A stretch of DNA of 64,000 bases from Gremmenia infestans (taxonomy: Eukaryota; Ascomycota; Leotiomycetes; Helotiales; Hamatocanthoscyphaceae): assembly GCA_032629725.1 (NCBI GenBank), contig JAFEVB010000015.1, forward strand, positions 310,001 to 374,000, given 5' to 3'. The stretch's first letter is position 1; each line of letters opens with the position of its first letter. Below, piece after piece: positions 56,749 through 64,000 of this stretch. The translations under genes and the position numbers were made by a program. Under the pieces are notes generated by a model. That model made no database searches. It was not told where the DNA came from and worked only from the letters and a program-made list of their open reading frames with translations.

Positions 56749-58245
56749 ATGTTTTCCAATCCATTTTCCAGAGGCATCTGTCGGAGTAATGATAATGTGG
56801 ATGAGAAGGAGATTGAAGATGATACAGCCTGGATGCAAGTCCTAATGGGACATCTCCTAGTCTTCAATACGTGGGGCTACATCAACTCCTTCAGTATTTT
56901 CCAAGAATACTACACCACACAATTCCAGCAATCACCTTCCGCGATCTCCTGGGTGGGCTCTTTGCAAATATTCCTCACCCTTTTTCTCGGTACCTTCGCT
57001 GGCATAGCGCTTGATTCGGGTCTATATCGTGTCGTGCTCTTTGTCGGCCCTTTGCTGCAATTAATTGGGATATTCCTTACGTCTATCTCAACTAAATACT
57101 GGCATCTTGTCGTCGTGCAAGGAATCGTGCAAGGGCTTGGAGATGGTCTAATATTTGGACCCACCATTACAAATATCAGCACATATTTCAGCAAAAAGCG
57201 AAGCTTGGCGATGGCGATAGTAGGTAAGTCAACTTATCAGAGAATCTTTTCCTACAAGAGGTGTCTTAGGAGTGGTTAAGCCTCTTGATGCTGGAATATT
57301 CATAATACATTGTCAACTCCCAAGCTCTACTATTTTACGCAATACTAACTTCAATATGTTAATTGAAGCTTCTGGGACTGCTACGGGAGGCGTTGTCTTT
57401 CCAATCATTGCCCAGCAGCTATTGCCCAGAATTGGATTTCCGTGGACTATCCGAGTCTTAGGCTTCGTCGTTTTGTTCAACGCCAGCATTGCACAGATCT
57501 TCTCGAGGGAAAGGACCATGCGGAAGGTTTCAGGCCCACTGTTCGATCTGAAAGCTTTCAGGGATGTCAGATATTCCATGTTCGGTGCAGGCATATTCAT
57601 GATATTCTGTAGTTTATATGTCGGATTCTTCTATGTGAGTCCATGCCTCACCCCCGGCGCTACAATCGCTAACATATTCAACATTAGATTGGTACTTTCG
57701 CTCGAGATGCAGTCCATCTCTCTGTAGCTACTTCCAGAACAATCGTGATTATCATTAACGCTGTTGGTGTTCCAGGCCGAATAATTCCAGCCATTTTAGC
57801 AGATGGGTACATAGGACCATTGAAAACCCTGCTCCCATTTGTTTTTATGGGGTCGATTGTTCTCTACTCCTGGATAGCCGTCACGTCACTAGGTGGCCTT
57901 ATACCCTTCATCATTCTCTATGGAATAGCTGGAGCAGCTATTCAAGGCCTCTTCCCATCTGCATTAGCGAGTCTGACAGACGATCCGAAGCAGAAGGGTG
58001 TTCGAATGGGCATGGTTCTTTCCATAGCTGGCCTGGGAAGTCTAGCGGGACCTCCCATTGCAGGTGCGCTGATCACCACGGATGGGGGAGGGTTTCTTTA
58101 TGCTCAGATTTTCGGTGGGACTATGATGATGGGCGGGGCGATTATTCTTTCGCTTGATCAGCTGATAGCATGGAAGATGAGTCGACAACTAGCACCAACG
58201 GATGTTGGCAACCACTCTATCCATTCAATTAGGGAGGTTTGCTAG
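56749..58245 (+). CDS. MFS transporter, monocarboxylate-porter-like
   Basis: Major facilitator superfamily protein of 432 aa. Exons 56749-57223, 57369-57634 and 57688-58245 (475+266+558 nt) are phase-consistent. The cytosolic N terminus is acidic (VDEKEIEDDT), followed by TM1 with LMGHLLVFNTWGYINSFSIF and FQEYYTTQFQ, the pattern of fungal MCT/Mch-type carriers. Later segments include WVGSLQIFLTLFLGTFAGIA, VQGIVQGLGDGLIFGPTI, ASGTATGGVVFPIIAQ, LLPFVFMGSIVLYSWIAV and GSLAGPPIAGALIT. Twelve helices are expected, and about eleven can be picked by eye. The first intron, 145 bp, is longer than others here and could hide a micro-exon. The substrate is unknown, probably a monocarboxylate or similar small acid. 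Confidence 0.85.
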
Positions 58246-58744
58246 AAATGGACTGGAGTCTCGTGTGGCTGTAGAACCATACGGCCTCCAGCATAGATGA
58301 GCATTTTACTTCGGAGCTCCGATCCTATCATGTAGGTGGTGATAGAGAGCAAAATAAGAAATATAATCAATTCAAGTGGTATTCTGGGCTTTTCTATACG
58401 GGTGCCTCTTGAAGTGTTTCATACTCCAATTGCTTTCTACGCGCCTAAGCCGTGGCACTGCCACGCTGACACTGAGGTTATCTTTGATCTTCGCTGAGCC
58501 TCAATATCTGGATAGACAAGGAGGTTGAATTCGGATTGAGATTCCACGGGTTTGCGAGGCTTTCTTGCCTCTTTCTTGAATCCAAGAGTCCGAGCTAGGC
58601 GGGAGAAAGTTAAATATAAGCTACATTGTACATTCTAGGAAACTCGCTAGGCAGTGGGCTGGGGAAACAAGCTCTTCTTCTCGGCTCCTCCCGCCAATCA
58701 ACGGACGGCGGGACTACGCCACACTCCCAATTTAGATACGTTCA

Positions 58745-58843
58745 AAGTACTTCGTATGAGTGTACCTATCGTGGCTTTAATCTATATCATGTACAAGCTT
58801 ATTGATAAGGTTAATTGCTAAAGCTCGCATTTACGAAGTACTT
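58745..58843. repeat. two inverted copies of TACGAAGTACTT
   Basis: aagtacttcgta at 58745-58756 and its exact reverse complement at 58832-58843, 75 bp apart. Each contains the self-complementary core GAAGTACTTC or its overlap. Confidence 0.5.
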
Positions 58844-59146
58844 CAGCCACAATACTCCGTACAAAATTGCGTCTTGCCTGATGCAATTAAATATGACCGG
58901 TAAACAGTCTTGCGGGGTTCCTTGCCTAGTGATTATATGTATTTAGTTACGTGATTCTTTAAAGCTCTCTCGCGAAATAGGTAGGAAAGCTTTGCGTTGT
59001 CTCGCCCATAGATGAAATGGTGGCTTTGGGTAGACAAGTTGTGGCTGTCAATTCAAGCCATAACTCGTACCAATTGACATGCATGCAGCAGACCACGGAA
59101 CTCAAAACAGCCTTGCTATCACATCCCTAGGACTCTCCATGGCGAG

Positions 59147-59154
59147 TATATAAA
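59147..59154 (+). promoter_or_regulatory. TATA box of the cysteine-rich secreted protein
   Basis: TATATAAA lies 145 bp upstream of the ATG at 59299, followed by a C/A-rich leader. Strong consensus match, consistent with an inducible, highly expressed gene. Confidence 0.65.
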
Positions 59155-59298
59155 GACCCTTGCATGCGGCCAGAATAAGCATATCTTTCATCGCCTCTCC
59201 ATTCACACTAAATCCGCCCACACCAGAAACACTCTCAACTCTACAAGTTGCAACCTATCTTCAAACAAGCATACTGAATCAAAACTCATCTATTTAAA

Positions 59299-59635
59299 AT
59301 GCAACACATATCCACCATCGTCCTAGCCCTCGCGGCCGTAGCCACCGCAGCCCCGAAACCAGTCAGTAGTATTGAGACATCAGCTACAACCATGGAATCT
59401 TGCAGTGTAGCTCACGAAGGTACGTTTACTACCTAACCTTCCCTCGTTGCAGTTGTCATATACGGTATATCTGACTTTTGTGAAACCTGAAGCCAAATAC
59501 TTCTGTACAGGAGAGCCTGATGGCGTTTCTTTTGTTTCGCAGTGTGTGGGAGAGAAGCTTGTTACTATTGATACGTGTGGACGTGGAAGCTGCTGTGCGG
59601 TTAAGGCGGATAGACAGCCGCATTGTGTATGCTAG
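59299..59635 (+). CDS. small secreted cysteine-rich protein (8 Cys), effector-like
   Basis: Exons 59299-59419 and 59493-59635 (121+143 nt) give 87 aa. A signal peptide (TIVLALAAVATAAP) precedes a Thr/Ser-rich spacer. The mature region has eight cysteines, in MESCSV, YFCTG, SQCVG, DTCGR, SCCAV and HCVC, an even number suitable for four disulfides with a CC pair near the end. Size, signal peptide, cysteine content and strong TATA box fit fungal effector-like or antimicrobial peptides. No named family was recognised. Not seen as a single open frame because the intron splits it after residue 40. Confidence 0.8.
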
Positions 59636-60177
59636 AATGGTAGCGTAAGAATCTTGAATCTCTATCGGTTTGAAGTTCGAGTTGCGGTTGGCTTGGAATT
59701 TTATAGAGGGCGTTCTTATTTTGTCTGTTTGGCGCCACGGATATACACTATGCTTTCACTTACTAGATTACAATATGAGTAATGAAATATTTCGATTTTT
59801 ATACCTCGACTTTGGGTTGATATTAACTCTATAGAATATTATATGATACTATTGCTATAATGCAAATATATAGAAGTCTTGAAGTTTCTGGTCCTTTGTT
59901 TTACCTCGCTTAAAGATTATCCTTTTCCCTCCCCCCTACGAACCACCAATTCACCTTTTGACAAACAAAGTTGCTTAAAGAAAAGCAACCCTTCTTTGTC
60001 AGTTGGAATGTCAGTTTGACAAATTTCGATCTTGACGTCTTATAATCATCTTCCCGGCAGCAAACAACCGTCGAGTAGTATTTCACCACTTCGTGTTCAT
60101 CTTGACGCATATTCCTGACTTCTACTATCCTCAGCTACTAAACCGATTTTGCCTTCACAATTTTTCTTGATCCTAAA
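59636..60177. other. intergenic
   Basis: About 540 bp, AT-rich. No gene seen. A tgacaaa...tttgtca inverted pair lies near 59958-60002. Confidence 0.45.
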
Positions 60178-61088
60178 ATGGATTTCGAGTGGACGCCCAA
60201 ATCAGCTTTACCAAAAGTGCTCTACCGCGTGGTGAACCCAAACTCGGTGTGCAAGTCTGACGAAAGATCCGGCTTCACCGCCGCCAACACCAGCCTACGC
60301 ATCAACGCCAGCAACCGCGGAGCCTCGCAACTAGATCTGTTCTACCGCTCCATCGAAAACCACCGCAACGGGATGAAATTCGACAGTCCCTACATCTCCG
60401 TCTTCGCCGACCGGATGGAGGCCGAGAGCTGGACCATAGCTGCGGAAGCGCTGTTTGGCGAGGGCTGTTATATGGCGGAAATCGATACCAATCATTATTG
60501 TTTGAGGGGGAAAGCTATGTGGTGTGTGAGGGATATTCAGGATAAGAGTCAGAAGAGCTTGGCTCAAGTAGCTGCGAATCGAGATCTGCCGGCTCGAGGC
60601 CTCTGTAATGCTCCGCGGAACTCTGAATGGTTGGTTTTGCACACGATAGCTGCACTTGCTGTCATGTCACAGACAACGCCGGATCAGATCCGCTTGAGTA
60701 AGTCTTGTATCCTATCCTTGGAAACCCGAAGACGGTAAAAGAGTTGAGCTAATACTAATTTACATCTCTAGGTCGCAGATCCCCATCGGTTGATGATGAT
60801 GATGATGAAAAGCCCCAGGTTCTACCGCCGGACGATTCGGACTCGATAATCGGGACGTATAAAACGCGTGGCGAGTACTGGCTTGGAGTTTCCAACCATA
60901 ATCTCACTACCACGTGCAACTGTCTCGACGACCTATGTTCCTGCAATATTCAGGAAATTCCTGTTTTCTCCGAGGAGGACCTTCTGACGCACGTTAGCAA
61001 TGATGCACCAATTCCGGGATATATTGTGGATAATAAGCCTTTGATTCGTCCGGATCTATATCATGCTTCTCTGGAATGTAAGAATTGA
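60178..61088 (+). CDS. DUF7587-like fungal protein with C-terminal cysteine cluster
   Basis: Exons 60178-60697 and 60772-61088 (520+317 nt) give 278 aa. The N-terminal domain (LPKVLYRVVNPNSVC, RSGFTAANTSLRI, SPYISVFADRMEAESWTIA, EWLVLHTIAALAVM) resembles the DUF7587 domain of fungal proteins, whose layout (LYRVV start, SPYISVF strand, final helix) recalls ADP-ribosyltransferase-like folds. That likeness is an inference, and no catalytic triad could be verified. The second exon starts with an acidic run (VDDDDDE), then a tail with a CxCx4CxC cluster (TCNCLDDLCSCN) that could bind metal. There is no signal peptide, so it is probably intracellular. A short acidic linker separates the two parts. 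Confidence 0.75.
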
Positions 61089-64000
61089 GTTGAATTTTCT
61101 GCCTAGGTAAATGTTAGATAATTATGGAGGAGCTTGGCAACTTATTAGAAGTCAGCTGTGTTTGGATATAGCATAATGTATTAAGGAGATTTAAGGCTTA
61201 TGTGTCAGAGCCTTGAAATAACGCCATAAATTCATGGTTATTTGAAGCATTATAGATTCCTAGTCAATACCAATATGACCTCGGCGTCTGTCTCTCAGTT
61301 TTGCTGGAAATTCGCGTTCCTTTCATCCGTTGGTCCCTGGAAACTTTCCTTTTCAGGTTCCGTGGTGTCGCGGCTGGCAGCTTCAATGCAATACTTGTCT
61401 TTACTTCTATGCGTAATACCTCTTACTCGAGTACCATCACACAGTCTTTAACTTTAGGGGTACTAGTAGATACTATGCTTCTTCTTAGCAATTGGCCGCG
61501 GTAGCTACTTTGCAGATTCCTTCTTACCTATCATTCTTGAGCAGCCCAGAACACTTTATAGCATCTGGGTACCAATTAGGAGGTTCTTAATATCCTTCTA
61601 TGCAATGCTATGCTTTCGATTCAGATTAGAATCTCTCATCTTAGCCTTTGCCAGGTGTGATTTCCTAGGCAGCTTAAGAAGGGGGAAAAAATGGATGTGG
61701 TGAACTGAATGAAACGCTTCAACAGCATATGCTCCGCATATGCTCCATTGCGAAGTGCAACGAAATCCCAAAAGGGAAATCTTCATCCAAGAAAGTGGGG
61801 TGGGGTGTTGAGATATGGGGGACAGGACTTTGTAGGCATGTGACTTAGCGTAGCCGACTAAGCAAATGCTTCACCTGGTGCACCTCGCGTCTTTCCCCTC
61901 TACCTACAATAGACAAGCAGCCTCACAAATCCAACACAGAGAATTGGGTCTTACTCTTTGACTATCTAGTGAGAGAGTGATTACACTTGTCCGATACCAA
62001 CTGCTTACTGTATGCTTAGCGTCTTGGCGCAGTTATGCGTTATGAAAAATCGGTGTGATTTCGTTAGGATCCTTTTTTATTCCACGCCTTTTTAAAACGG
62101 TAATGTAAGGAAATCTCAAACGCCAGTCTTTCAAATTCGTCTCGTATACAATTGGTTAATATCTCTACTCTGCTCAGGCGCTACTCACGCGCGCCTTGTC
62201 CCCCACGAATCGGTTGAAACTTAGGATACTGTAAACCACCTTGAAGTGCGAAGTCGTTTATTCCCCAAGGTGCTTTTGGTAGTGCACCGGAGGAGCTTCC
62301 GGAGGAGCAGACTAGGGTGATGAGAGAGAGGCTAGACTACAGGGTAAAGGGATCGTTGTCTTAGAGAAGGATGTTTGGAGGGGGTAGGTAGGATGAAAAG
62401 GGGAACGGTGATTGGATGTGGGGATCTGGGAATTTGTGTCTGAGTGAAGTTCAATAAGCGTCTTCCGACTTATTATCGTTGGTTTTGAACGTTCCACGCC
62501 AACTAGCATATTATAAATTGTATGCCGGTTTTTGCTGTCTACCGTGACGCTTCTTGTTTTTGTCAAGACCGACGCATCGGCTTTCGGAACACATCCGCCA
62601 ATATTTGCTCCTTAAGTCAAGGCTGTCAAGGCTGATTAACAGCTTGAAGAAAGAAGACTGAAATAAAACGTACGTAAGAACGATGGATGGTTTGATTATA
62701 ACGTCCTGAAGCACAAGCTTGAATCTAGTCGGGGGAAAATTGTCTGGAAGCCGGAAGGATGCAAACACCGCGGCCATCCCAATTGTTTGTATGGCGTGTT
62801 GCTTGGTTCATCGCTGCCGTAACAAACGTATCGATATACCATGGCTATGTGTGGGAATCTTGGTATACATTTGAAGATGTGGCTGCATTGTAATCTTAGG
62901 AAGTGTGGCAGGAGGCAGCTATTTATTCGTGGGCGCCTGAATCCTACAGCCGCCCCTTCTCTACAATAGCCCTTCCTCCATTCAGAATGCTCCTAATACT
63001 GCATAAGCCATTCTAATCATGCTCCTCCTAAGCCTGCAAATGATATCGTTCCCCGTACTAAATCCGCCATATTGCCATTCCTCCACATTCTACCATACCG
63101 CGTAAATCATGTATGTCAACCCTATGCCCGAAGACAAAAGAATCGCGGTAAGGGAGCGAGAGCCATAAGAAGTCATGAAATGTGAAACAAGCGATTAACA
63201 GACAACAAACCAAAAGGTATATCAACCGTAAGTTGAAAAGGAGCTACCACCAGTACCTAGCAGCATGCAGAACAAGAAAAAGAAGAAGATGCTAGACTGG
63301 GCAATTCCACGAGATGTAATCGGACTGGACGAGAACCACTGATTCGTATAGGTGAGATTATAGACCGGGCAACTTTGCGAGATGTCGCTAGTGGGGAGGC
63401 CGAAAGACGAAGCTGTTCATAGATAGATAGCGAACCAACGAGAAGCTGAAACCCTAATTGCATAGACAGAGACCCAGACATAGATTGCGTCCGCTGTGCG
63501 GAGGGGTACCTTGTTCTTGCCGAGTCTCTGCATCGATTTCGACAGGAATTGCGTAACAGTTCACCTATTCCTGAAAGTCTGTTGTGCATGTCCAATTCGT
63601 CTGTGCCCTCGCTGTCCGGCGCCGACAGTCCGAATAACTTGCTCTTGAAAAGCCGGAACCTGGCTCTAGGTCTTTCTACGTGAATAAGCTCGATTAGAAA
63701 TTTAAAAAACTAATCTCTCGACCTCTTAACCCGTTGGTCCATGTCTATGTTTTCGGGCATCCATCTCGTGATCTTTGCGTTCTGGATATCGACTGTTCGG
63801 GCCCGCGATCCTCACAATAAGTCCTCGCTCTCGGAGTCATTCTCCTGATTAATATTGTCGTCCATGACGATCGAGTTGATATTGTCGAGCGAGTTGGTCC
63901 GCTCTCCAGCATGGTGATAACTCGTCCAATAACGCGATATCACTTCTTCTGTAAATATTTACTAGTATAGCTTCGCTGTACCAAGTAAGACAGGACTGCC
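61089..64000. other. 2.9-kb right-end region without a supportable gene
   Basis: Open frames here (for example 62511-62777 and 63257-63595, both minus) show no family signal. A tandem of gcatatgctcc lies near 61728-61749. Repeats of ccggaggagc are near 62286-62307. A loose direct repeat of a cgggcaa..cgagatgt pattern lies near 63296 and 63365. The window ends without a readable partial gene. Confidence 0.4.

Larger units (their letters stand above)
58246..59298. other. intergenic
   Basis: About 1 kb between two rightward genes. Holds paired GAAGTACTTC palindromes at 58745-58843 and the TATA box at 59147. No gene seen. Confidence 0.5.

Noticed and set aside
63257..63595. 112-codon minus-strand frame near the right end
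   Set aside because: Ser/Arg-rich with no domain, overlying loosely repetitive DNA. No splice partners found.

Overview
This is a 64-kb window of a filamentous ascomycete nuclear genome. The signs are short GT-AG introns (about 45-145 bp), Zn2Cys6 transcription factors, fungal-type Hsp90, bL31m, Vps5, Med11 and TAF5, and many secreted proteins. A Leotiomycete-like relative would fit, but that placement is only an inference. I see no rRNA, tRNA, CRISPR array or complete transposon.

Layout. 0.4-6.5 kb: a flavin monooxygenase, a secreted neprosin-type protease and a small secreted protein. 7.7-10.6 kb: Hsp90 with a 5'UTR intron and heat-shock elements. 11.1-18.7 kb: an SDR oxidoreductase divergent from a Zn2Cys6 regulator, an MDR oxidoreductase, a foldback element and a P-loop kinase. 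21.4-22.1 kb: an LPMO-like secreted protein. 22.8-31.4 kb: a dense core block with a flavin-reductase-like protein, mitochondrial ribosomal bL31m, retromer Vps5, Mediator Med11 and TFIID TAF5. Two pairs in this block are head to head. 31.4-34.1 kb: gene-free DNA with a dispersed short repeat. 34-41 kb: an NAPE-PLD-like hydrolase, a broken aspartic protease and a Tvp38 membrane protein. 41.7-47.9 kb: two accessory genes in tandem, a HeLo-like/ankyrin protein and an unrecognised 555-residue protein. 48.8-61.1 kb: an Ldh_2 oxidoreductase, a broken Dabb-domain gene, a second Zn2Cys6 regulator, an unknown membrane protein, a broken conserved gene, an MFS transporter, a cysteine-rich secreted protein and a DUF7587-like protein. 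61.1-64 kb: nothing convincing.

Gene models were built by joining open frames at GT-AG sites and checking that the phases sum to whole codons. They hold for every CDS reported except the small secreted protein at 5.6-6.5 kb. Three further loci (aspartic protease, Dabb protein, and the gene at 55.2-55.9 kb) carry in-frame stops or single-base shifts while the coding signal continues beyond them. They are either true pseudogenes or assembly errors.

The most unusual content is the ankyrin protein with a HeLo-like N terminus and no nucleotide-binding domain next to an unrecognised partner-like gene, the cluster of damaged genes, the 32-bp-arm foldback, the gene-free repeat region, and two clean divergent promoters serving core machinery.
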